The notes below the pieces were generated by a model. It was not told where the DNA came from and searched no databases. It saw only the letters and a program-made list of their open reading frames with translations. A DNA stretch of 64,000 nucleotides, taken from an uncultured Acidobacteriaceae bacterium (GTDB taxonomy: Bacteria; Acidobacteriota; Terriglobia; Terriglobales; Acidobacteriaceae). Of this stretch, positions 46,191 to 53,588 are shown one piece after another (the first letter of the stretch is position 1; each line of letters starts with the position of its first letter). The DNA is taken from assembly GCA_903849645.1 (NCBI GenBank), contig CAINJJ010000047.1, forward strand, positions 1 through 64,000, written 5' to 3'. Position numbers and translations under genes: made by a program.

Positions 46191-47717
46191 CTACCGTGGC
46201 GCGGCCTCCGCCGAGTCCGCCAGCGCATAGGCCAGCACCGTCATCACCGCGGCATTCTCGTTCAAATGCTGCGGTTCTACCTTGTCAAAGGTGTCCGCCG
46301 CGGTGTGGTGATAGTTGAAGTAGAACCGGCTGTCCTGGACCGGCGCAAAGCTCGGCACGCCCTTGTCCGTCAGCCCGCCAATGTCCTCGCCGGTCTCCGG
46401 AGCGCTCAGCAGGCTCCCCGCGCCAATGGCGTCCAGCACTCCGCCCACCGGCCGCAGCCAGCCGCCCAGGCCTTGCTTGCCCGCGTAGTAGATGCCCGTC
46501 GGATGGTCGGCTCCCAGGTCGCTCTCGATGGCGCCAATGTGGTTGGCCGCGTCGTCCTTATGCTCCACCATGTAGGCCGCCGCGCCCTGCGATCCCTCTT
46601 CCTCGCTCATCCAGGCAATGAACCGCACCGTACGCCGCGGATGGATGCCCAGCGCCTTCAGCAGGTGCATCGCCTGCATCGACACCGCCACGCCCGCGCC
46701 GTCGTCAATCGCCCCCGTGCCCAGGTCCCACGAATCAAGATGCCCCGACACCACCACCACCTGCTCCGGATGCTCGCTTCCCTTCCAGTCGGCGATGACG
46801 TTGTAGCTCGGCGCGTCCGGCAGCGTCTGCGGGGTCAGCGTCAGGTGCAGCTTTACCGGCCCCTGCCCGGCCAGATTCTTCAGCAGGTCGGCGTCCTCCG
46901 CTGTCACCGCCGCCGCCGGCACCTTGGCCGCTCCGTCCACGTAGTCGGTTAGCCCCGTATGCGGCGAGCGATAGTCCCCACCCCCCGCCGAGCGCACCAG
47001 CACCGCCGCCGCTCCCACCGCCGCCCCGGCCGAGGGGCCGGCGCCGCGATAGACCACCGACCCGCCGTAAGCCGCCCCGCCATGGCCCTCGGCCGCAAGT
47101 TCCTTGTCAAACTTGTGGTTGAAGAGCAGAATCTTGCCCGCGGCTGCGCCCTTGGGCAGCGCCGCGAGCTGCTTCCAGTTGTCCACCACTACCACTTCGG
47201 CCGTCAGCCCCTCCGCGGGCGTGGCCACGCTCCCGCCCAGCGCCGTCAGCACAATCTTCTGCGTGGTCCCCGGCGCCTGTCCCGGCCAGGAGACCACCTC
47301 GGCCGTCTCCTGTCCGCGCACCCAGTGCGGCACCTGCGCCTTCTCCAGCGTCACTTCCGCCCCCAGCGCGCGCATCTCGGCGGCCACGTAGTCCACCGCC
47401 TGCTGCGCCTGCGGCGACCCGCTCAGCCGCGGCCCGATGTTGTCGGTCAGGTGGCGCAGCTCATCCAGCGCATAGGGGTCCTTGAGGGCGGCGTCGCGCA
47501 ACCGCTCCATCACGGCAATCTGTTCCGGCGTCCAGGCGCTCTTGCCCCCGGAAAGCATCGCGTTCAGGCGGTCCAGGATGGAGTGAGGCTGAGGAGGCGG
47601 CGCCGGCGCCTGCGCCGGGCAGGAGGGCAGCGCAAGCGTGGCGGCTAGAACAGCAGTAGCGGCGAAAACGGCGATTCTTTGGGGGTTGCGGGCAAATTCC
47701 ATGAGGGATGTTAGCAT
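46191..47717 (-). CDS. M28-family zinc aminopeptidase, exported
   Basis: About 508 residues start at ATG 47717 (alternative ATG 47702). A signal peptide (IAVFAATAVLAATLALP) precedes a PA-like domain (residues about 140-270) and the M28 catalytic domain. Zinc ligands and catalytic residues are in VSGHLDSWDLGTGAIDDGAG, MSEEEGSQGAAAY, AIESDLGAD and FNYHHTAADTFDKV. It probably releases N-terminal residues from peptides in the periplasm. The long open frame upstream of 47717 is not supported by a ribosome binding site or by family length. Confidence 0.88.
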   Translation of the reverse strand: MLTSLMEFARNPQRIAVFAATAVLAATLALPSCPAQAPAPPPQPHSILDRLNAMLSGGKSAWTPEQIAVMERLRDAALKDPYALDELRHLTDNIGPRLSGSPQAQQAVDYVAAEMRALGAEVTLEKAQVPHWVRGQETAEVVSWPGQAPGTTQKIVLTALGGSVATPAEGLTAEVVVVDNWKQLAALPKGAAAGKILLFNHKFDKELAAEGHGGAAYGGSVVYRGAGPSAGAAVGAAAVLVRSAGGGDYRSPHTGLTDYVDGAAKVPAAAVTAEDADLLKNLAGQGPVKLHLTLTPQTLPDAPSYNVIADWKGSEHPEQVVVVSGHLDSWDLGTGAIDDGAGVAVSMQAMHLLKALGIHPRRTVRFIAWMSEEEGSQGAAAYMVEHKDDAANHIGAIESDLGADHPTGIYYAGKQGLGGWLRPVGGVLDAIGAGSLLSAPETGEDIGGLTDKGVPSFAPVQDSRFYFNYHHTAADTFDKVEPQHLNENAAVMTVLAYALADSAEAAPR

Positions 47718-47972
47718 GGCGCCCCATTGCCCTCTTCCACAATAAGAACGCGACTCTTTCCACCCAATCGCGTCTATAGCGTTGGTAGGGTTCCTTTTGG
47801 CCGCCCGCCGGAGAATTCGCGCTTCGCCTCCGCCCAGGGGGTCGGAACCGGGTCTCTCAGGGTCGCCGCAGGCCCCCGGCCAGACGGGATTGCCCGCCAC
47901 TGGCTATACTTGAGACTGGTGCAGTCAACATCCCAGCCCTCGGGCTGGCCACCCTACGAGGTCTAAGAATCC

Positions 47973-49601
47973 ATGAAATCGCTCTTCGAACGGCTCCGTT
48001 CGCGCCGTCTGACTTCAGCGTTTATTTTGCTTGCCACTCTCTCGGTCGCCATTGTGGGCGGCTCCTTTGCCGCTCATGGCGTTCGCGGACAAGAGAAACA
48101 GAACGACAGTGCCGACGCCACCCCTTTGAAGGTGGTCAACTCCTCCACCCCTCCCAACGAGTTTGTGAAGATCGCCCGGCAGGTGGGTCCGGCCGTGGTC
48201 AACATCAATACCCAGACCCTGCCCAAGCAGACCACCAACAAGGGTCGCCGCAATCCCCACAGCCGCATCCAGCCGACTCCGCAGAATCCCGGCGATGAGG
48301 ACCAGGGCGATCAGCCCCAGGGCCAGGGCGGCATGCAGGACTTCTTCAACCACTTCTTTGGCGGACAGATTCCCGACCAGGAAGGCGGCGAAGACGGCCA
48401 GGTGCGCGAGTCGCTCGGCTCCGGATTCATCGTTGATCCCAAGGGCTACATCATCACCAACAATCACGTTGTTGAGAAGGCCGACAAGATCTACGTCAAG
48501 CTCTCCACCGACCCTGACAGCCAGGACCTGGGCCGCCCTGCGCGCGTCATCGGCACGGACAAGGCCACCGACCTCGCCGTCATCAAGATTGAAACCAGCA
48601 CGCCCCTGCCCACCGTCAAGCTCGGCAACTCCGACTCCACCCAGGTGGGCGACTGGGTTGAAGCTATCGGCAGCCCCTTTGCCCTCTCGCAGACCGTCAC
48701 CGCCGGCATCATCTCCGCCAAGAACCGCACCATCGAGCCCGGCGCCAGCGGCCAGTTCCAGCACTTCATCCAGACCGACGCCGCCATCAATCCCGGCAAC
48801 TCCGGCGGCCCGCTGCTCAACATGAACGGCGAAGTGATCGGCGTCAACACCGCTATCTTCACCCAGTCGGCCGGCTACCAGGGCATCGGTTTCGCCATGC
48901 CGTCCAACACCGTCGTCGAGGTCTACAACGACCTCGTCAGCCCCTCCCACAAGGTCACCCGCGGCTCCATCGGCATCCAGTTCCGCCAGGGCCTCTCCGG
49001 CGCCGTCAATCGCGTCTACGGCTTCAAAAACGGCGTTCTGGTCCAGGAAGTCCAGCCCGGCGGCCCCGCCGAGAAGGCCGGCATCAAGCCCGGCGACATC
49101 ATCACCGCCATTGACGGCCGCTCCATCAAGGACGGGGACGATCTGGTCAATGAGATCGCCAGCCGCAGGCCCGGCTCCACCATCCGCATCGGTTACCTGC
49201 GCGACGGCAAGCAGGCCGACACCACCGTCACCATCGGCGACCGCGAAAAGGTCTTTGCCGACCTCGGCGCCCAGCAGACCGAAAAGGACACCGAAGACAA
49301 GGGCGACGTGGGCGAAGCCAAGCTCGGCATCGTGGTCCGCGAAGTCTCCGCCTCCACCGCCGCCAAGCTGCACACCTCCGGCGTGGTCATTCAGTCCGTG
49401 CGGTCCGGCTCTTTCGCCGACCTCCAGGGGCTCGAACCCGGCCTCGTCATCCTCCGCGTCAACAAGCAACCCACCGGCACCAAGGATCAATTCGACGCCG
49501 TGGTGAGCAAGATCAAGACCGGCGACGACGTGGTCTTTGAGATCATGGACCCCCGCCGTCCCAACGACGGGCTCAACTACGTCGGCGGCACCCTGCAATA
49601 G
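47973..49601 (+). CDS. HtrA/DegP-type periplasmic serine protease
   Basis: This 542-residue protein has a membrane-anchor/signal segment (SAFILLATLSVAIVGGSFAA), a trypsin-like domain with His in ITNNHVVEKA, Asp in ATDLAVIKIE and Ser in NPGNSGGPL, and two PDZ domains (GVLVQEVQPGGPAEKAGIKP; GVVIQSVRSGSFADLQ). A Gln/Gly/Asp-rich loop lies before the protease domain. It degrades misfolded envelope proteins. Confidence 0.93.
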   Translation: MKSLFERLRSRRLTSAFILLATLSVAIVGGSFAAHGVRGQEKQNDSADATPLKVVNSSTPPNEFVKIARQVGPAVVNINTQTLPKQTTNKGRRNPHSRIQPTPQNPGDEDQGDQPQGQGGMQDFFNHFFGGQIPDQEGGEDGQVRESLGSGFIVDPKGYIITNNHVVEKADKIYVKLSTDPDSQDLGRPARVIGTDKATDLAVIKIETSTPLPTVKLGNSDSTQVGDWVEAIGSPFALSQTVTAGIISAKNRTIEPGASGQFQHFIQTDAAINPGNSGGPLLNMNGEVIGVNTAIFTQSAGYQGIGFAMPSNTVVEVYNDLVSPSHKVTRGSIGIQFRQGLSGAVNRVYGFKNGVLVQEVQPGGPAEKAGIKPGDIITAIDGRSIKDGDDLVNEIASRRPGSTIRIGYLRDGKQADTTVTIGDREKVFADLGAQQTEKDTEDKGDVGEAKLGIVVREVSASTAAKLHTSGVVIQSVRSGSFADLQGLEPGLVILRVNKQPTGTKDQFDAVVSKIKTGDDVVFEIMDPRRPNDGLNYVGGTLQ

Positions 49602-49611
49602 CCCTGGAAAA

Positions 49612-49642
49612 GGCGCCGGGCCGAAGAGGTCCGCCCGGCGCC
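49612..49642. terminator. Hairpin terminator after the HtrA gene
   Basis: GGCGCCGGGC and GCCCGGCGCC form a 10-bp perfect stem with an 11-base loop, ten bases after the HtrA stop. No T tract follows, so it may act as a transcript-stabilising stem or a weak terminator. Confidence 0.6.
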
Positions 49643-49763
49643 ATTCCCAAATCCGGGAGAATTTCAGAATGAATATCCACTTTTTCGTTGCCGCAATGCG
49701 AAACGAAACTATAAACTTCTTGTGATCGATCAACCGATTTCGCAATACTGAGGTGATCCCAGC

Positions 49764-50228
49764 GTGCTTTCTCTTCGAGCTACCCTGGCGTTAGCGTTGT
49801 CAGCGGCCCTGTCCGCAGCTCCTGCCCTTGCTTCGCGCGTACAGCATCCCCCCACCGGAGGCCATGCGGCACACGGCTCCCACAAGGCAAAGGCAAAGGC
49901 CAAGCGCATGCACGGCCAGCAAGCCATCGACTCAGCCCGCGTCACCGAGATCCAGCAGGCCCTGATCCGCGAGCACTATCTCAGCGGCGAGGCTTCCGGA
50001 AGATGGGACTCCACCACGGAGGCGGCCATGCAGAAGTTCCAGGCCGACCAGGGCTGGCAAACCAAGCTCATGCCCGACTCACGGGCCATCAAGAAGCTTG
50101 GCCTCGGCCCTGACTACTCCAACGCCATCAACGCCAAAAACTCCACCTTCGCTGACCCGCCCCCAGCCAGCACCATCCCCGCCGAGCAATCTTCCGGCTT
50201 TGCCGCCGCCGCGGGAGTCAATCACTAG
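49764..50228 (+). CDS. Exported peptidoglycan-binding-domain protein
   Basis: This 154-residue protein starts at GTG 49764 behind the strong ribosome binding site GAGGTGAT. A signal peptide (ATLALALSAALSAAPALAS) is followed by a His/Lys/Ala-rich linker and a peptidoglycan-binding domain 1-like segment (RVTEIQQALIREHYLSGEAS, TTEAAMQKFQADQGW). A short Pro/Ala-rich tail ends the protein. It probably binds the cell wall; no catalytic domain is attached. Confidence 0.8.
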   Translation: MLSLRATLALALSAALSAAPALASRVQHPPTGGHAAHGSHKAKAKAKRMHGQQAIDSARVTEIQQALIREHYLSGEASGRWDSTTEAAMQKFQADQGWQTKLMPDSRAIKKLGLGPDYSNAINAKNSTFADPPPASTIPAEQSSGFAAAAGVNH

Positions 50229-50251
50229 CGCTTCCTGTTTCTCAGGCAGAC

Positions 50252-50278
50252 GAAAGGCCGCCCACCGGGCGGCCTTTC
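50252..50278. terminator. Intrinsic terminator after the peptidoglycan-binding gene
   Basis: GAAAGGCCGCCC, loop ACC, GGGCGGCCTTTC form a perfect 12-bp stem ending in a short T run, 24 bases after the stop. Confidence 0.85.
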
Positions 50279-50372
50279 ATGCTTTCACGCACCTTCTGCA
50301 CTAGCCCTGCAGTTAAAGTTCGTCCTGCAGGAGGGAGCAGGGGGCTTCAACCCCCTGAATGCCAGCCTGATA

Positions 50373-50395
50373 ATCCGGGCCTTTCAGGCCCGGAT
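50373..50395. repeat. Palindromic intergenic element, possible terminator
   Basis: ATCCGGGCCT-TTC-AGGCCCGGAT is a perfect 10-bp stem, preceded by a smaller GGGGG...CCCCC stem at about 50340-50356. Together they resemble the double-hairpin intergenic repeats common in some high-GC genomes. The unit lies just downstream of the carboxylesterase stop on the opposite strand and could end its transcript. Confidence 0.55.
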
Positions 50396-50427
50396 CAAGG
50401 CAATTCGCAACAAACGCAACAGTAGTT

Positions 50428-51990
50428 CTAGAACCGGAACGCCGGAATCCCCTTCATCAGGAACTCGTACCGCGGCCGCAGCGTGTCCGGACCGGATGTG
50501 ATCGTGCTGTCCAGATGAATCAGTGAATCGTCCTTGTCGTACTTCGGCCACACCGGCAGCCCCGCTCCGTTGGGGTCGCCTGTCCTGGCAAAGTTCGTCC
50601 AGTAACTCATCATCTGATCGCTCAACTTGCGGTCCTCGGGGCTGGGTGTGAAGCCCGGCCGCGTGTCCAGCGTGCCGAAGACGTACTCGATGTCGTCCGA
50701 ATGAAAGGCGAAGGTGCCGGGGTGGAACTTGCTCGGCGTGGCGCGCAGCTCAAAGTGGTAGCGGTAAACCGGGGCATCGCCCGTCTTGCGGTGGGCCTCC
50801 AGCCACTTCCAGGTGCCGAAGGCGATGAAAGAGTCGCCGCCATAGGCGCCCGCCGAGTCAGCCAGTTGTTCGTCCGTGTCTCCCGGGTAGAGCTTGAGGA
50901 ACTCGTCCGCCCGCTCCTTGAACAGACCCGCGGCCATGCCCTTCCACTTCTCCACCGTCATGCCGTTGGCCATAAAGCTGCCCTCGTCGCGGTTCCATCC
51001 CGCAATCAGCGGCACATGGGCCTGTTTTCCGGCAGCGTATGTATCGGCTACGGGCTCGGTCAGGAACTTGCCGTCTACATCCGGCGGAAATCCAACCATA
51101 CCCTTCTTCTTCGTCCCTTCCAGAATCTTCTCGGTCGGCAGAGCCCTCAGCTCAGCCAGGGTTGTCACGCCCAGGGAGGCGACCCACTCGGCGTCCTTCT
51201 TCTCCCTGGCTTCCAGCGGCTCATAGCCCAGCACGCCCTCGCCCAACGCACCGCCGCTCTCGCCAATGGCCTTGTGGAACAGGCCCCGCGCCGGCTGAGC
51301 CGCCATCAGCGTGCTTACTGCAAACGAACCCGCGCTCTCGCCAAAGATCGTCACGTTGTCCGGGTCGCCGCCAAAGCCCTTGATGTTGCTCTTGACCCAT
51401 TCGAGAGCCGCAACCATGTCCTGAAGCCCATAATTGCCCGCCGCTCCGTTGCCTTCCTTGGCCAGGTCCGCCGTCGCCAGGAACCCGAAGACGCCCAGCC
51501 GGTAGTTGATGGTCACCAGCACCACGCCCTTGCCGGGCAAAAAATCGCCATTATGCCGCGGCTCGGAGCTGCCGCCACCCGAGTAGCCGCCACCGTGAAT
51601 CCAGAACATCACCGGCAGCTTGCTCTTGTCCTTCGCGTCGGCGGGCGCATAGACATTCAAGAAGAGGCAGTCCTCGCTCGCGTCGCCATCCTGAAAGATC
51701 ATGTCGTCAAACACCCGGCCCTGCGCGCAGTGCGCTCCAAACTTGGTCGCATCGCGCTCGCCCTTCCACTTCGCCACGGGTTGCGGAGCCTTCCAGCGCA
51801 AATCGGCGACCGGCGCAGCCGCGTAGGGCAGGCCCAGGAACGCCTTCACCTTGCCGTCATGGATGGTCTTGCCATGAACCTTGCCCTGCGCCGTCTTGAC
51901 TGTCAGCGAGTCGGCCTGTGCCGGCATTGAAATCCCCAGAGCGAGCCCCGTTACAGCCAGGGCGCACATCACTTTCATTCCCATTTGCAT
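50428..51990 (-). CDS. Type B carboxylesterase, exported
   Basis: This 520-residue protein starts at ATG 51990 with GGAGG upstream and has a signal peptide (VMCALAVTGLALGISMPAQA). The alpha/beta-hydrolase features are the oxyanion loop FWIHGGGYSGGG, nucleophile TIFGESAGSFAVS and the late His in FAFHSDDIEYVFG. It opens VKTAQGKVHGKTIHDGKVKA, typical of family B. It hydrolyses carboxylic esters, perhaps aromatic or acyl esters on plant polymers; the substrate is not evident. Confidence 0.9.
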   Translation of the reverse strand: MQMGMKVMCALAVTGLALGISMPAQADSLTVKTAQGKVHGKTIHDGKVKAFLGLPYAAAPVADLRWKAPQPVAKWKGERDATKFGAHCAQGRVFDDMIFQDGDASEDCLFLNVYAPADAKDKSKLPVMFWIHGGGYSGGGSSEPRHNGDFLPGKGVVLVTINYRLGVFGFLATADLAKEGNGAAGNYGLQDMVAALEWVKSNIKGFGGDPDNVTIFGESAGSFAVSTLMAAQPARGLFHKAIGESGGALGEGVLGYEPLEAREKKDAEWVASLGVTTLAELRALPTEKILEGTKKKGMVGFPPDVDGKFLTEPVADTYAAGKQAHVPLIAGWNRDEGSFMANGMTVEKWKGMAAGLFKERADEFLKLYPGDTDEQLADSAGAYGGDSFIAFGTWKWLEAHRKTGDAPVYRYHFELRATPSKFHPGTFAFHSDDIEYVFGTLDTRPGFTPSPEDRKLSDQMMSYWTNFARTGDPNGAGLPVWPKYDKDDSLIHLDSTITSGPDTLRPRYEFLMKGIPAFRF

Positions 51991-52151
51991 TGAACAAATC
52001 CTCCGCGAAACACCTTATCAGGACGGCCCGGCGAAGGCGCGAGTTTCAGGGAACATCCGGTCTGCTTCTTCCGCAATTGCTGAGCCTGCGATGCAATCAA
52101 GTCAAAACTCCGAAAGTCTCGGCATGATGTCACCTGTGATACCATGAAGAA

Positions 52152-52583
52152 GTGAAGATCGTGCTCGACACATCCGCACTGATCAGCGCTATTCGCTCCG
52201 GTTCGGGCGCCGCCGCCGAAGTTGTCCGCCTCGTGGCGCTGGGCAAGTTGACTTTGCTGCTGGATCTAAAGCTGGTCTGCGAGTATCGGGATGTTGCGAT
52301 GCGACCGGAGCATTTTGGCGCATCGGGCATGACCGTAGAGGACACTCAAGCCGTGATTGACCTGCTGGAAGCCGTTGCGCAGCCAGTGCTGGTGCTGGTT
52401 CGGCACAGGCCGCTCTCTCTCGACCCGAATGACGACATGGTCCTCGATCTGGCCATCAATGGAAACGCTGACGCGATTGTGACCAACAACATCAAGGACT
52501 TCAAGGCAGCAGCGGAACGGTTCGGGATTCCAGCACTTCTACCCCGCGCCTTCCTCACCACCTTCAAAGCAGGGGGCCACTAA
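52152..52583 (+). CDS. PIN-domain toxin of a putative toxin-antitoxin pair
   Basis: This 143-residue protein starts at GTG 52152. It begins MKIVLDTSALISAIRSGSG and has DLKLVCEYRDVAMRPEHF, LDPNDDMVLDLAINGNADAIV and TNNIKDFKAA, the pattern of the COG1569 group of PIN proteins. The acidic residues of the nuclease site are present. The partner gene follows after a one-base gap, so here the toxin comes first. A short inverted repeat (TCAC-CT-GTGA, 52130-52139) just upstream could be its operator. Confidence 0.82.
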   Translation: MKIVLDTSALISAIRSGSGAAAEVVRLVALGKLTLLLDLKLVCEYRDVAMRPEHFGASGMTVEDTQAVIDLLEAVAQPVLVLVRHRPLSLDPNDDMVLDLAINGNADAIVTNNIKDFKAAAERFGIPALLPRAFLTTFKAGGH

Positions 52584-52584
52584 G

Positions 52585-52914
52585 ATGCAAACAAATCCTG
52601 GAAAGTCCCAGGTCTCGAAATTTCCACTGCGGCTGATGCCTTCAGTGCGAAAGGTTGCCGAAGAGTTCTCGCAAAAAGAGGGCGTCTCCCTCAATCAATT
52701 CATCAATCTCGCGGTAGCGGAAAAGCTTGTCCACCTGCAGCACGAAGCCTGGCTTGCCTCTCGGCCTGGCCCAACCGCAGACATGATGGCGAACGCGCTT
52801 GCCGCCCTGGACCGGAAGCCTCGAAATGTCCCCGATGCAGGCGATGAGTTGCCGGATGGCTACGAATCCATTCGCGGCACGGACGAATACAGAAAAGCCG
52901 CTCGCCTGAAATGA
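52585..52914 (+). CDS. Ribbon-helix-helix antitoxin, HicB-like C-terminal type
   Basis: This 109-residue protein contains FPLRLMPSVRKVAEEFSQKE and GVSLNQFINLAVAEKL, a ribbon-helix-helix DNA-binding motif as in HicB-like and CopG antitoxins. The rest (DMMANALAALDRKPRNVPDA) is probably the toxin-binding part. It begins one base after the PIN toxin stop, so the pair is one operon. Confidence 0.78.
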   Translation: MQTNPGKSQVSKFPLRLMPSVRKVAEEFSQKEGVSLNQFINLAVAEKLVHLQHEAWLASRPGPTADMMANALAALDRKPRNVPDAGDELPDGYESIRGTDEYRKAARLK

Positions 52915-52937
52915 AGGTGTGCGGCCAGCTCTAAACC

Positions 52938-52962
52938 ATCTCCGGCCCCAGCAGGTCCGCCA
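52938..52962. repeat. 25-bp direct repeat of the lysA 3' end, outer copy
   Basis: These 25 bases are identical to 53596-53620, which encode the last residues of LysA (ADLLGPE). On the minus strand this copy reads ILADLLGPEMV followed by a stop. It is thus a second lysA-like tail on the far side of the DUF433/DUF5615 module. Confidence 0.8.
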
Positions 52963-52989
52963 AGATCTCGGCGCAGACAAGCCGAAGGT

Positions 52990-53328
52990 TCATCGGGGCC
53001 GCAAGATAAGCACAGCCCGTTCCGGCTCTTCCAGGAACTCGGCAATCCGAATTGACTGACTCCGTATCAGTTGTTCAGCCACCGCAGTTGGATAATCGCA
53101 CCCGCGGAGCCAGATCACTTTGGGTGGAGGCCCGAGCGTTGTGGCTAATTCATAAAAGTCGGCATCCGCTGTGACGATTGCAAATCCATGAGCTTTTGCA
53201 TATTCCTAGACAACGGCATCCGGCGCCTGCAGAAGTCCTTCCGTCGCGATGTGCGCTGAATCCGGAAACAAGTCGGCTACGCGTCTGGCAAGGCGGTGAG
53301 AAAGATTCTCGTCCAGGAGAAGCTTCAC
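52990..53328 (-). pseudogene. DUF5615 PIN-like toxin, interrupted by one amber codon
   Basis: From GTG 53328 the frame reads MKLLLDENLSHRLARRVADL, then after 40 codons meets TAG at 53206-53208 and continues in the same frame EYAKAHGFAIVTADADFYEL to IRIAEFLEEPERAVLILRPR and a stop at 52990. In the family this position is usually Trp before EYA, so one TGG-to-TAG change explains the break. All acidic residues of the PIN-like site are kept. It overlaps the DUF433 antitoxin by four bases. The toxin is inactive unless the amber codon is suppressed. Confidence 0.8.
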
Positions 53329-53534
53329 AACGCGACGCGCCGTCCTACGCGGGAAGCGTAGTCGAAGATCGCGCGGAAGTCCGCAGCCTCCAGCTCAGGA
53401 TAGTCCGCAAGGATCGTCTCCTCGTCCACTCCGGCCGCCAGCCAACCCAGCACATCCCAGACCGTAATGCGCAAGCCGCGGATACAAGGCTGGCCCGACC
53501 GCTTCCCTGGCTCGATTGTGATGCGCTCATTCAT
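53325..53534 (-). CDS. DUF433-family antitoxin
   Basis: About 69 residues start at ATG 53534, which has TGAGG upstream; earlier in-frame starts exist at 53552 and 53579. The sequence ERITIEPGKRSGQPCIRGLR, TVWDVLGWLAAGV and ILADYPELEAADFRAIFDYA is the standard DUF433 (VapB45-like) fold with a winged helix. The stop overlaps the GTG of the DUF5615 toxin (GTGA). The antitoxin is intact although its toxin is broken. Confidence 0.88.
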   Translation of the reverse strand: MNERITIEPGKRSGQPCIRGLRITVWDVLGWLAAGVDEETILADYPELEAADFRAIFDYASRVGRRVAL

Positions 53535-53588
53535 TGCGGCCTCACAGGCCATGATACCGCCGCCCAATTGGAAAATCACGCGCCCGTC

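Noticed and set aside
48015-49745. A 576-codon minus-strand frame over the HtrA gene
   Set aside because: Repetitive Asp/Gly/Val composition and complete overlap with a protease having all catalytic motifs show it is a shadow frame.
50300-50428. Possible CRISPR-like repeats downstream of the peptidoglycan-binding gene
   Set aside because: The palindromes differ in sequence and there are no regularly spaced identical repeats or cas genes.
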